A stretch of 64,000 nucleotides of DNA, from the NCBI RefSeq assembly GCF_029428875.1, contig NZ_JAJSOO010000001.1, positions 5,766,001 through 5,830,000 on the forward strand, in the 5' to 3' direction. A model generated the notes under the pieces. It was not told the origin of the DNA. It saw nothing but the letters and a program-made list of their open reading frames with translations, and ran no database searches. The position numbers and the translations under genes are program-made. Positions 50,168 to 58,343 of this stretch are shown here, piece after piece; the first letter of the stretch is position 1; each line of letters opens with the position of its first letter. This DNA comes from Streptomyces sp. JH34 (GTDB lineage: Bacteria; Actinomycetota; Actinomycetes; Streptomycetales; Streptomycetaceae).

Positions 50168-50746
50168 GTGATCAAGACCGTCAACCGGGTCCTGCTCGGC
50201 CTCGCGGGGCTGGTCCTCGTCGTCCTCGGCGGCGCCGTCCTCGCGACGGGGCTCGGTCTGGCCGTGCCCTCCTGGTGGCCCTGGGACGGCACGGGCGACG
50301 TGTTGCTCAGCAAGGCCGACCGGACCAGGTGGCGCGACGAGGGCTGGTGGTGGCCCACCGTGATCGCGGTCCTCGCCGTCCTCGTGGTCCTCGCGCTGTG
50401 GTGGCTCCTCGCCCAGCTGCGCCGCGGGCGCCTCGCCGAGGTGCTGGTCGACAGCGGCGACGGGGAGGGAGCGCTGCTGCGCGGAAGGGCACTGGAGGGC
50501 GCGCTCGGCGACGAGGCGGGCGCCCTGGACGGGGTGTCCGACGCCAGGGTGACGCTGACCGGGCGGCGCACCGCCCCGCGGGCCCGTATCCGCCTCCTGA
50601 TGGACCCGCACGCGGCCCCGGGCCTCGCGCTGCGGGGCCTCTCCGAGGGGGCTCTGACCCACGCCCGGACCTCGGCCGGGCTGGACGAGCTGCCCGCCGA
50701 GGTCCGTCTGAAGGCGGTCAAGCACCGCGCGGAGCGGGTGAGCTGA
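50168..50746 (+). CDS. amaP: AmaP-like alkaline-shock membrane anchor protein
   Basis: A 192-residue protein with two membrane segments (about 5-27 and 61-84) and a cytoplasmic C-terminal domain (about 90-190). The layout and the piece VIKTVNRVLLGLAGLVLVVL fit the AmaP (Asp23 membrane anchor) family. It follows the DUF6286 gene by 4 bases and ends the cluster; the predicted role is to attach Asp23 proteins to the membrane. Confidence 0.85.
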   Translation: MIKTVNRVLLGLAGLVLVVLGGAVLATGLGLAVPSWWPWDGTGDVLLSKADRTRWRDEGWWWPTVIAVLAVLVVLALWWLLAQLRRGRLAEVLVDSGDGEGALLRGRALEGALGDEAGALDGVSDARVTLTGRRTAPRARIRLLMDPHAAPGLALRGLSEGALTHARTSAGLDELPAEVRLKAVKHRAERVS

Positions 50747-50770
50747 CCGGTCGCCCCCGAGGCGGGAGCG

Positions 50771-51526
50771 TCAGAACCCGTGCCGGGCACCGCCGTCGAC
50801 GGGCACCATGACGCCCGTCAGGTAGGAGGCCGCCGGCGAGAGCAGGAAGGCCGACGTCTTCCCGAACTCCTCCGGGGTGCCGTAGCGGCGCAGCGGGATG
50901 CGTGCCTCGTTGGCCGTGCGGGACGCCTCGGCGTCCCCGGACAGGGCGTCGAGCTCGCGCACCCGGTCCGTGTCGATCCGCGACGGCAGGACACCGACGA
51001 CCCGGATGCCGCGCGGACCCAGCTCGTCGGCCAGCGACTTGGCGAAACCGGCGAGACCGGGGCGCAGTCCGTTGGAGATCGTCAGGCCGGCGATCGGCTC
51101 GTGCACCGACCCGGACAGCACGAAGCCGATGACACCGCCCTCGCCGAGCGCCTCGGCCGCCGTACGGGCCAGACGTACGGCACCGAGGAAGACCGACTCG
51201 AACGCCGACTGCCACTGGTCGTCCGTGTTGTCGGCCAGGAAGCCCGGGGCGGGCCCGCCGACGCTGATCAGGATGCCGTCGAGCCTGCCGAAGCGTTCCT
51301 TCGCCGTGTCCACCAGCCGCCGGGCGGCAAGCGGATCGGCGTTGTCCGCGCCGATCCCGACCGCGCCGGCGCCCAGTTCGGCGGCCGCCTCGGCGGCGTC
51401 CTTCTCGTCACGCCCGGAGACGATCACCTTCGCGCCGTCGGCGGCGAGGGCGCGCGCGGTCGCGTTGCCCAGCCCGCGGGTCGCCCCGGTGACGATGTAC
51501 ACACGGTCCTTCAGTCCAAGATCCAT
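50771..51526 (-). CDS. SDR-family oxidoreductase lacking the catalytic Tyr
   Basis: A 251-residue short-chain dehydrogenase-like protein. The nucleotide site is intact (VTGATRGLGNATARALA, then DNADPLAARRLVD), and the C-terminus has VPVDGGARHGF. However, after the Ser region LSGSVHEP, the YxxxK pair of classical SDRs is replaced by SNGLR (TISNGLRPGLAG), as in the BKR-like SDR subgroup with SNxxR. It may be a regulatory or altered-chemistry member. It starts 4 bases after the GH15 gene, so they form an operon. Confidence 0.88.
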   Translation of the reverse strand: MDLGLKDRVYIVTGATRGLGNATARALAADGAKVIVSGRDEKDAAEAAAELGAGAVGIGADNADPLAARRLVDTAKERFGRLDGILISVGGPAPGFLADNTDDQWQSAFESVFLGAVRLARTAAEALGEGGVIGFVLSGSVHEPIAGLTISNGLRPGLAGFAKSLADELGPRGIRVVGVLPSRIDTDRVRELDALSGDAEASRTANEARIPLRRYGTPEEFGKTSAFLLSPAASYLTGVMVPVDGGARHGF

Positions 51527-51530
51527 GGCC

Positions 51531-53324
51531 CTATCCTGCCAAGTCCTCACCCGCGAGGTCGACCGCGCTGTTGACCAGGCCGACGTGGCTGAACGCCTGC
51601 GGGTAGTTGCCGAGCTGACGACCGGCCCCCGAGTCGTACTCCTCGGCCAGCAGCCCCACGTCGTTGCGCAGGTCCAGCAGCCGGTCGAAGAGCTCCTCGG
51701 CCTCCTCCCTGCGGCCCGTCCGCAGCAGCGCGTCGACGAGCCAGAACGAGCACGCGAGGAACGCGCCCTCGTCACCGGGGAGGCCGTCCACCGAGCCGCC
51801 CTCGGTGCTGTAGCGGCGGATCAGGCCGTCGTGGGCGAGCTCCTCGCGCACCGCGTCGACCGTCCCGACCACCCGGGGGTCGTCGGGCGGCAGGAAACCG
51901 GTGCGCACGATGAGCAGCGTCGAGGCGTCCAGCTCCCGGGAGCCGTAGTACTGGGTGAAGGTGTTGCGCACGGGGTCGTACCCCTTCTCGCAGACCTCCG
52001 CGTGCACGGCGTCCCGCATCGCCCGCCACCGGTCGGCGTCCCCGGGCAGGCCCGGGTTCTCCTCCAGGGTGCGCACCGCCCGGTCGGCGGCGACCCAGGC
52101 CATCACCTTGGAGTGGACGAAGTGGCGGCGTTGCCCGCGCACCTCCCACAGGCCCTCGTCCGGCTCACGCCAGCTGGACTCCAGGAAGCCGAGCAGGCTG
52201 AGCTGCAGGTTCCAGGCGTGCGGCTTGTCGTCGAGCCCGGCCGCCCGGGCCACCCTGAGCGAATCGATGACCTCGCCGTACACGTCGAGCTGCAGCTGCC
52301 GCACCGCCGCGTTGCCCGTACGGACCGGCAGCGAGTTCTCGTAGCCGCTCAGCCACGGCAGCTCCGACTCGGGGAGTCTGCGCTCGCCGGCGAGGCCGTA
52401 CATGATCTGGAGGTCCGCGGGGTCGCCCGCCACCGCCCGGAGCAGCCAGTCACGCCACGCGGCCGCCTCCTGCACATAGCCCACCGAGATCATGGCGCCC
52501 AGGGTGAGCGTGGAGTCCCGCAGCCAGCAGTAGCGGTAGTCCCAGTTCCGCACGCCGCCGATCTCCTCCGGCAGCGAGGTCGTGAGGGCCGCCACGATCC
52601 CCCCGGTGGGGGCGTAGGTGAGCGCCTTCAGGGTGATCAGCGAGCGGAGCACCGCCTCCCGGTGCCTGCCGTGGTAGGTGCACCGGGCCGACCACTTCGC
52701 CCAGTCGGTAAGGGTGTGCTTCAGCGACTTGTGAGGGTCGATCAGCTTGGGGCGCGGGGAGTGCGAGGGGTGCCAGGTGAGGACGAACGCCACGGACTCG
52801 CCCTCGGCGACGGTGAAGGAGGAGCAGGTGCTGAACTGCTGGCCCCACGTCTTCACCGGCGGTTCGCTGCGCAACCAGACGGAGTCGGGGCCCGCGACCG
52901 CCACCCGGTGGCCGTGCGAGCGGCGCATCCACGGGACCACGGAGCCGAAGTCGAACCGCAGCCGCAGGACCGAGCTCATGTCGACGCTGCCGCTGACGCC
53001 CTGGACGATCCGCATGACGTCGGGCGCCTTGTCGCGCTGCGGCATGAAGTCGATGACCTTGACGGTCCCGGTCCTGGTCTCCCAGAAGGTCTCCAGGACG
53101 AGGGTGTCCTCCACGTAGGCGCGCCGGGTGCAGGTCTCCGTGCTGTCCGTGCCCTGGGGGGCGATGCGCCAGTGGCCGTTGTCCTCGTCGCCGAGCAGGG
53201 CCGCGAAACAGGCGCCGGAGTCGAAGCGGGGCAGGCACAGCCAGTCGACAGAACCGTTCCTGCCGACCAGGGCGGCGGTCTGGAGATCGCCGATGACGGC
53301 GTAGTCCTCGATACGTGGGGTCAC
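51531..53324 (-). CDS. Glycoside hydrolase family 15 protein (glucoamylase/trehalase-like)
   Basis: A 597-residue GH15 enzyme, N-terminal beta-sandwich plus (alpha/alpha)6 barrel. Conserved parts: DYAVIGDLQTAALVGRNGSV at the start, the RNWDYRYCWLRDSTLTLGA barrel motif with an aromatic/acid substrate site, and SYENSLPVRTGNAA-like segment (GYENSLPVRTGNAAVRQLQ). The general-acid Glu region is LQMPDEGLWEVRGQRRHFVH-like (SWREPDEGLWEVRG). No signal peptide, so cytoplasmic. Bacterial relatives hydrolyse trehalose or alpha-glucans; which one is open. GTG start; operon with the SDR-like gene. Confidence 0.93.
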   Translation of the reverse strand: MTPRIEDYAVIGDLQTAALVGRNGSVDWLCLPRFDSGACFAALLGDEDNGHWRIAPQGTDSTETCTRRAYVEDTLVLETFWETRTGTVKVIDFMPQRDKAPDVMRIVQGVSGSVDMSSVLRLRFDFGSVVPWMRRSHGHRVAVAGPDSVWLRSEPPVKTWGQQFSTCSSFTVAEGESVAFVLTWHPSHSPRPKLIDPHKSLKHTLTDWAKWSARCTYHGRHREAVLRSLITLKALTYAPTGGIVAALTTSLPEEIGGVRNWDYRYCWLRDSTLTLGAMISVGYVQEAAAWRDWLLRAVAGDPADLQIMYGLAGERRLPESELPWLSGYENSLPVRTGNAAVRQLQLDVYGEVIDSLRVARAAGLDDKPHAWNLQLSLLGFLESSWREPDEGLWEVRGQRRHFVHSKVMAWVAADRAVRTLEENPGLPGDADRWRAMRDAVHAEVCEKGYDPVRNTFTQYYGSRELDASTLLIVRTGFLPPDDPRVVGTVDAVREELAHDGLIRRYSTEGGSVDGLPGDEGAFLACSFWLVDALLRTGRREEAEELFDRLLDLRNDVGLLAEEYDSGAGRQLGNYPQAFSHVGLVNSAVDLAGEDLAG

Positions 53325-53396
53325 GCTCTGGCGTCTTCCCGAACCTGGGCCCCACTAAGCAGCGAAACCGGTGCGAACAGAAGGGCGCGACGGCTC

Positions 53397-54191
53397 TCAG
53401 GCGGTCGCCGGTTCCGGCTGCTCCGCCGCCTCGCCCTGCGCGGCGGCCTCTTCGAGGTCGCGCTTCTCACGGCGCACGAGGATCACCCAGCCGACGGGGA
53501 CCCCCGCGGCGAAGAGCCACCACTGCACGGCGTACGCCATATGAGGGCCGATGGAACCGTCGTCGGGGGCGGCGATCGTCTCGGGGCTGCCGTCGGCGGG
53601 CTCCGGGCCGGTCAGCTCGAGGTACCCGCCCAGCACCGGACGGCCCAGCAGATGCGCCTGCTGCGCGCTGTTCATCAGCATCACCTGGCGGTCCGGCAGG
53701 CCCCGCAGGTCCTTGATGCCACTGGCGCTCGTCGTCTCGTCCGCCTTGAGCCGGCCCGTGACCGTGACCTCGCCGCGCGGCGGCGCCGGGACCTCCGGGA
53801 AGGACTGCTGGTCGGCGGCGGCCGGGACCCATCCCCGGTTGACCAGGACGGTGCCCCCGCCCTTGAGGTCCAGGGGGGTAAGGACCAGTACGCCGATGCG
53901 CTCGTCCTGCGAGGTGCGACGTCGTACGACCACCTCGTGCTCGGTGTCGAACGTCCCGGTGGCCGTCACGGCACGCCAGTAGTCGGAGCGCGGGACCGTG
54001 TGTCCGGGAGAGGTGAGGCGGGTGACGGGGACCGGGTCCGCCTCGAGGTTCCGCGTGATCAGTGCGTTCTGCTCGACCCGGTGTTCGTGCCGGTGGAACT
54101 GCCAGAAACCCAGCTCCACCATCGTGGGGATCATGGCGAGGACGAGCAGGGTGAGAATCACCCACTGCCGGGTCAACAGGAAGCGGTACAC
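53397..54191 (-). CDS. SURF1-family cytochrome oxidase assembly protein
   Basis: A 264-residue membrane protein with two membrane segments, one at about 10-30 (WVILTLLVLAMIPTMVELG) and one near 220-240 (AVQWWLFAAGVPVGWVIL), and a soluble domain between them. SURF1 motifs: the WQFHRHEHR-like segment after the first helix, and VLVNRGWVP. Needed for cytochrome c oxidase (haem a3 site) assembly. GTG 54191 gives the usual VYRFLLT start; a TTG upstream is possible. Confidence 0.9.
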   Translation of the reverse strand: MYRFLLTRQWVILTLLVLAMIPTMVELGFWQFHRHEHRVEQNALITRNLEADPVPVTRLTSPGHTVPRSDYWRAVTATGTFDTEHEVVVRRRTSQDERIGVLVLTPLDLKGGGTVLVNRGWVPAAADQQSFPEVPAPPRGEVTVTGRLKADETTSASGIKDLRGLPDRQVMLMNSAQQAHLLGRPVLGGYLELTGPEPADGSPETIAAPDDGSIGPHMAYAVQWWLFAAGVPVGWVILVRREKRDLEEAAAQGEAAEQPEPATA

Positions 54192-54260
54192 CCCATGACC
54201 GTACAACCGGGGTCATGGGGTGCGGCACGGAGGGTCCCCCGTGCGGGCGGGTCCTGCCCG

Positions 54261-54494
54261 TCACACTTTGTCCACGATGCCCGCCCTTCCCTCGGCGCGG
54301 GCGCAGTGGCCGCCGCAGTACCAGTGGCCGTCGACCTCGACACCCTGGCCGATGACCTGGACCCGGCAGTGCTCACAGATGGGCGCCATGCGGTGGATGG
54401 CGCAGGAGAAGCAGTCGAAGACATGCACCGCACCCTGCGCGTGCACCTCGAAGGACATCCCGTAGTCGTTTCCGCAAACCTCGCAACGTGCCAT
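54261..54494 (-). CDS. Small zinc-ribbon-like protein
   Basis: A 77-residue protein with cysteine pairs suited to one or two zinc ribbons: CEVCGNDY at the N-terminus, FDCFSCAIH, ICEHCRVQV, and the late HWYCGGHC. No membrane part. The gene sits between the SURF1 and exonuclease genes on the same strand. Function unknown. Confidence 0.8.
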   Translation of the reverse strand: MARCEVCGNDYGMSFEVHAQGAVHVFDCFSCAIHRMAPICEHCRVQVIGQGVEVDGHWYCGGHCARAEGRAGIVDKV

Positions 54495-54557
54495 GCGCCA
54501 CAGGGTGGGACGCCGGCCGGCGACGGGCGAGCGGGTGCGGGGCGAGTCGCCGCCGGT

Positions 54558-55559
54558 TCACTCCGATGACGGTGACGGTTTCGGCACGGCGACCGTCCTG
54601 GCCGGTGCCACGTCCCTCAGGAGATGGGTGAACGCGCTCTCCTCCAGGACCGGCGTGCCGAACGACTTCGCCTTCACCGTCTTGGACGTCGCCGAGTCCG
54701 GGTCGTTGGTGACGAGCAGACTCGTCAGCCGGGACACGCTGGTCGCCACGTGCAGACCGGCCTCCACGGCGCGGTCCTCCAGGAGCTCCCGGTCGACCGA
54801 GGTGTCTCCGGAGAAGGCCACCCGCATGCCCTGCATGAGCGGTTTGTCCGACTCGTAGCGCCCGGGGTTCGGATACGGGCACGCGGGGCGCTTGCGCGAG
54901 GGGCGCCAGCTGCCCTGCCCCTGCGACGGCCGGTACCCGGCGCGCGGGGTGACGGGCGAGTCGTACCACTCCGTCAGCGGACGGCACTCCAGCAGCGGCA
55001 GCCGCACCCCGCCCTTCGCCGCCGCGTGCAGGCTCGGCCGGAAGGCCTCGGCCAGCACCCGCGCGTCGTCCAGGGCGTGGTGCGCGTGCTGCTGGACCAC
55101 GCCGAAGTGCGCGGCGAGCGACGCCAGTTTGTGGTTGGGCAGGGGGAGCCGGAGCTCCTTGGCGAGCGCGATGGTGCACAGCCGCTGCTCGACGGGCGCG
55201 GTGGCCGCCGCCCGGGCATACTCCCGGGCGATCATCGACCAGTCGAACGCGGCGTTGTGGGCGACGAGCACCCGTCCGGCCAGCCGCTCGGACAACTCGG
55301 CCGCGACCTCCGGGAAGAGGGGCGCGCCCTCCAGGACGTCGCTGGTCAGCCCGTGGATCCAGACGGGCCCGGGGTCCCTCTCGGGGTTCACCAGCGTGTA
55401 CCAGTGGTCCTCGACGTCACCTCGTGCGTCGAGGCGGTACACGGCAGCGGAGATTATCCGGTCGTCGCGGGCGAGGCCGGTGGTCTCCACGTCGACGACC
55501 GCGTACCCCTGGGGATACGCGGCCGGCCACGGCGCTGCGGTCTGACGGTCGTCGAGCAT
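54558..55559 (-). CDS. DEDDh 3'-5' exonuclease with BRCT-like C-terminus
   Basis: A 333-residue nuclease. The exonuclease domain (about 15-190) has the first acidic pair in VVDVETTGLARDDR, the second Asp in AHNAAFDWSM, and the H/D motif in HHALDDARVLAE, so all four DEDD residues are present. The C-terminal part (about 240-320; GMRVAFSGDTSVDRELLEDR to TKSLLVTNDPD-like SLLVTNDPDSATSKTVKA) is a BRCT-type domain, as in DnaQ/PolC-epsilon-like proteins involved in DNA repair. ATG 55559 is the start; the much longer open frame upstream is antisense to other genes. Confidence 0.9.
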   Translation of the reverse strand: MLDDRQTAAPWPAAYPQGYAVVDVETTGLARDDRIISAAVYRLDARGDVEDHWYTLVNPERDPGPVWIHGLTSDVLEGAPLFPEVAAELSERLAGRVLVAHNAAFDWSMIAREYARAAATAPVEQRLCTIALAKELRLPLPNHKLASLAAHFGVVQQHAHHALDDARVLAEAFRPSLHAAAKGGVRLPLLECRPLTEWYDSPVTPRAGYRPSQGQGSWRPSRKRPACPYPNPGRYESDKPLMQGMRVAFSGDTSVDRELLEDRAVEAGLHVATSVSRLTSLLVTNDPDSATSKTVKAKSFGTPVLEESAFTHLLRDVAPARTVAVPKPSPSSE

Positions 55560-55718
55560 GGTCACAGAGAATACGGGCCGCCACCGACAGCGACCTATCC
55601 GGGACCTTCGGCCGCGAACCCGGACAGGAGGCCGCGCAGTTGACCGCGCCGCCGGAAACGCAGCCCGGGACGCGGGTCGGGCGTGCGCCCGGAGCGGACC
55701 CGGTGAGACGCTCCCGTA

Positions 55719-56438
55719 GTGACGGACACACAGGCGCATACACACGACGAACCCCACGGAAGCGGACTCGGCACCCGGCTCAACTGGCTCCGGGCCGCCG
55801 TGCTCGGCGCCAACGACGGAGTGGTCTCCACCGCCGGCCTCGTCGTCGGTGTGGCCGGGGCCACGGGCGACCGCTCCACCCTGCTGACAGCCGGCCTGGC
55901 GGGGCTGCTCGCGGGGTCCATGTCCATGGCGGCCGGCGAATACGTGTCGGTGTCCACCCAGCGCGACTCGGAGAAGGCCGCGCTGGAGACGGAGAGGAGG
56001 GAGCTGGAGGAGACCCCGGAGGCCGAGCTCGCGGAACTCACCGGACTCCTGGAGGAGAAGGGGCTGAGCAGCAAGCTGGCCCGGGAGGCCGCCGTCCAGC
56101 TCACCCGGCGCGACGCGCTGCGTGCCCACGCCGAGGTCGAGCTGGGTATCGACCCGGACGCGCTGACCAACCCGTGGCACGCCGCGGGGGCGAGCTTCCT
56201 GGCCTTCACGGTGGGCGCACTGCTGCCCCTGCTGGCGATCGTGCTGCCGCCCACTCCGGCACGGCTCCCCGTCACCGTGGTCTCGGTGCTCGCGGCCCTG
56301 GCGCTGACCGGCTGGTGGAGCGCCCGGCTGGGCGAGGCGGCGCCGGGGCCCGCGGTGCTGCGGAACATGTCCGGGGGAGCGGTGGCCATGGCGGTGACCT
56401 ACGGGGCGGGGGCGCTGCTGGGGGCGGCGGGGGCGTGA
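55719..56438 (+). CDS. VIT1/CCC1-family iron or manganese transporter
   Basis: A 239-residue membrane protein with a short charged N-terminus and five membrane segments: RAAVLGANDGVVSTAGLVVG, the next LTAGLAGLLAGSMSMAAGEY, and the last three toward the C-terminus. The charged cytoplasmic region between helices 2 and 3 (about 80-140, Glu/Arg-rich) is the metal-binding domain of this family. Members export Fe(II) or Mn(II) from the cytosol. GTG start. No metal-uptake gene is adjacent. Confidence 0.9.
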   Translation: MTDTQAHTHDEPHGSGLGTRLNWLRAAVLGANDGVVSTAGLVVGVAGATGDRSTLLTAGLAGLLAGSMSMAAGEYVSVSTQRDSEKAALETERRELEETPEAELAELTGLLEEKGLSSKLAREAAVQLTRRDALRAHAEVELGIDPDALTNPWHAAGASFLAFTVGALLPLLAIVLPPTPARLPVTVVSVLAALALTGWWSARLGEAAPGPAVLRNMSGGAVAMAVTYGAGALLGAAGA

Positions 56439-56693
56439 GCTGTGCCTGGCCCAGGCGCGCGATCCGCCCGGACGGGAACAGCCCGGTGCCGCGGCCGAGG
56501 ACCGTAGCCGACGCCGGATCGGCGCAACATCCTTACCCGGCAGGTGTGTTCCTCGCTCCGGGTGACGCCTGTGCCGGAAATCCTCCGGCGGGGCGGGTGG
56601 CGCGACCCGCCGAACGCTCATGACGCCATGTCTCACATACTTGTCGGTAACAACATCTATGCCCGGCACCGTGAGCGGCTCTACGGTGCTCGC

Positions 56694-58322
56694 ATGGAGC
56701 CGAACCTGCCCGATGTCGTGCTGTGGTCGATACCGGCCTTCGTCCTGCTCACCGTCCTCGAAATGGTGTCGTACCGCCTCCACCCGGACGACGAGGCCGC
56801 CGGGTACGACGGCAAGGACGCCGCGACCAGCGTCACCATGGGGCTGGGCAGCCTGGTCTTCGACCTGTTGTGGAAGATCCCCGTCGTGGCGGTCTACGCC
56901 GCCCTGTACGAACTGACCCCGCTGCGCGTGCCGGTGCTGTGGTGGACGGTCCTGCTCATGCTGCCGGCCCAGGACTTCTTCTACTACTGGTCCCACCGGG
57001 GCCACCACGTCATCCGGATCCTCTGGGCCTGTCACGTGGTCCACCACTCCAGCCGGAAGTTCAACCTCACCACCGCCCTGCGCCAGCCCTGGACCTCGCT
57101 CACCTCGTGGCCCTTCTACCTGCCGCTCATCGCGCTGGGCGTCCACCCGGCCGCGCTCGCCTTCTGCTCCTCGGCGAACCTCGTCTACCAGTTCTGGGTG
57201 CACACGGAACGGATCGACAAGCTGCCCCGCCCCTTCGAGTTCGTCCTCAACACCCCGTCCCACCACCGGGTGCACCACGCTTCCCAGGGTGGATACCTGG
57301 ACCGGAACTTCGGCGGGATCCTCATCCTCTGGGACCGGCTGTTCGGCTCGTTCGCCCCGGAGACCGAGCGCCCCGTCTTCGGACTCACCAAGAACATCAC
57401 CACCCACAACCCGTTCCGTGTCGCCACCCACGAGTACGCCGCCATCGCCCGCGACGTACGGTCGGCCGCCACCTGGAGCGAGCGCGCCGGCCGGATCTTC
57501 CGCGGCCCGGGCTGGCAGCCGTCGCGCCCAGCCGAGGCCGCCGTGCCCCCCCACCCCCGTGCCCTCCGCCCCCGTGCCCTCCGCCCCCGTGCCCTCCGCC
57601 CCCGTGCCCGCCCGGCCGCACGCCGCCACCGAGCGCACCGGATGACGCTCCGCGCCGGCGCGCCCCGGCTCGTACGACCGCTGCTCGTCGCCTTCCTGGC
57701 CGTCGCCGCCGTCCATCTGGCGGGGCTCCTCGCCGGTCAGGACGCCGTGCACGTGGCCACCAAGCCGCTGCTGATGCTCCTGCTCGCCGCCCACGCCGCG
57801 GCCCGCGGCGGCCCCCGGCTGCTGATCGCCGCGCTGCTCTGCGGCTGGGCGGGCGACGTGCTGCTGATGCCCGACGCGGAGCCCGCGTTCCTCGCGGGGA
57901 TGGGCTTCTTCGCCGCGGGGCACGTCTGCTACCTGGTGCTCTTCGGCCGCGCCTCCGTGCGACCGGTCACCGGACTCGTCTACGCCGCGGTGCTCGTGGC
58001 CTTCGTCGCACTGCTGTGGCAGGGGCTGCCGGCCGGACTGCGCATCCCGCTGACCGGCTACAGCCTGCTGCTCACGGCCATGGCCTGGCGCGCGGGCGTC
58101 CTCGGCCGTCCCGCGGCTCTCGGCGGCGCGCTCTTCCTGTTCTCCGACGCGCTCATCGCCACCGGCATCGCGGAACGGCCCCAGCCGCCGGCCCACGACT
58201 TCTGGATCATGCTGACCTATATCGCGGCGCAGTACCTGCTCACGCGAGGGGCGCTCGACAGAGGCACGGATTCCACCGGCGCCGCCCCCGGGGCGTACCG
58301 TGAGAGGCGTATCAGAATCTGA
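56694..58322 (+). CDS. Sterol desaturase joined in frame to lysoplasmalogenase
   Basis: A single 542-residue frame as sequenced. Residues about 1-285 are a fatty-acid hydroxylase/sterol-desaturase-like di-iron membrane protein with the histidine boxes HRGHH, HVVHHSS and NTPSHHRVHHAS. After WQPSRPAEAAVPP the frame reads a Pro/Arg-rich repeat (RALRPRALRP) and then, from an internal Met at 57642, a lysoplasmalogenase (YhhN). If one C is removed from the C7 run at 57546-57552, the desaturase instead ends PVPARPHAATERTG with a stop overlapping that Met as ATGA. So the fusion is probably a one-base change or a sequencing error. ATG 56694 is the start. Confidence 0.7.
   Translation: MEPNLPDVVLWSIPAFVLLTVLEMVSYRLHPDDEAAGYDGKDAATSVTMGLGSLVFDLLWKIPVVAVYAALYELTPLRVPVLWWTVLLMLPAQDFFYYWSHRGHHVIRILWACHVVHHSSRKFNLTTALRQPWTSLTSWPFYLPLIALGVHPAALAFCSSANLVYQFWVHTERIDKLPRPFEFVLNTPSHHRVHHASQGGYLDRNFGGILILWDRLFGSFAPETERPVFGLTKNITTHNPFRVATHEYAAIARDVRSAATWSERAGRIFRGPGWQPSRPAEAAVPPHPRALRPRALRPRALRPRARPAARRHRAHRMTLRAGAPRLVRPLLVAFLAVAAVHLAGLLAGQDAVHVATKPLLMLLLAAHAAARGGPRLLIAALLCGWAGDVLLMPDAEPAFLAGMGFFAAGHVCYLVLFGRASVRPVTGLVYAAVLVAFVALLWQGLPAGLRIPLTGYSLLLTAMAWRAGVLGRPAALGGALFLFSDALIATGIAERPQPPAHDFWIMLTYIAAQYLLTRGALDRGTDSTGAAPGAYRERRIRI
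57554..57609 (+). repeat. 15-base tandem repeat at the desaturase/lysoplasmalogenase junction
   Basis: Unit CCCCCGTGCCCTCCG occurs three times in tandem (57554-57568, 57569-57583, 57584-57598) with a partial fourth copy. Read one way it codes PVPSA repeats, read the other way RALRP repeats. The preceding C7 run (57546-57552) is the likely site of a frame slip. Confidence 0.8.
57642..58322 (+). CDS. Lysoplasmalogenase (YhhN/TMEM86 family) portion
   Basis: From the internal ATG at 57642, 226 residues with seven to eight membrane segments match the YhhN family that hydrolyses lysoplasmalogens or related ether lipids. Landmarks: PLLMLLLAAHAAARGGPRLL, the polar intramembrane site LLCGWAGDVLLM, GMGFFAAGHVCYLVLFGRA, and SDALIATGIAERP. 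In the in-frame reading this is the C-terminal part of the 56694 frame; in the corrected reading it is a separate gene overlapping the desaturase by four bases. Confidence 0.75.
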   Translation: MTLRAGAPRLVRPLLVAFLAVAAVHLAGLLAGQDAVHVATKPLLMLLLAAHAAARGGPRLLIAALLCGWAGDVLLMPDAEPAFLAGMGFFAAGHVCYLVLFGRASVRPVTGLVYAAVLVAFVALLWQGLPAGLRIPLTGYSLLLTAMAWRAGVLGRPAALGGALFLFSDALIATGIAERPQPPAHDFWIMLTYIAAQYLLTRGALDRGTDSTGAAPGAYRERRIRI

Positions 58323-58343
58323 GACCAGCGAGGACCCTCACGC

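Noticed and set aside
50898..54569. A 1223-residue plus-strand open frame
   Set aside because: It is antisense to the SDR, GH15 and SURF1 genes, which have clear motifs, and has no family features of its own; long antisense frames are normal in GC-rich DNA.
55560..58196. Extension of the minus-strand exonuclease frame to about 1200 residues
   Set aside because: Only the part to the ATG at 55559 has exonuclease features; the rest is antisense to the VIT1/CCC1, desaturase and lysoplasmalogenase genes.
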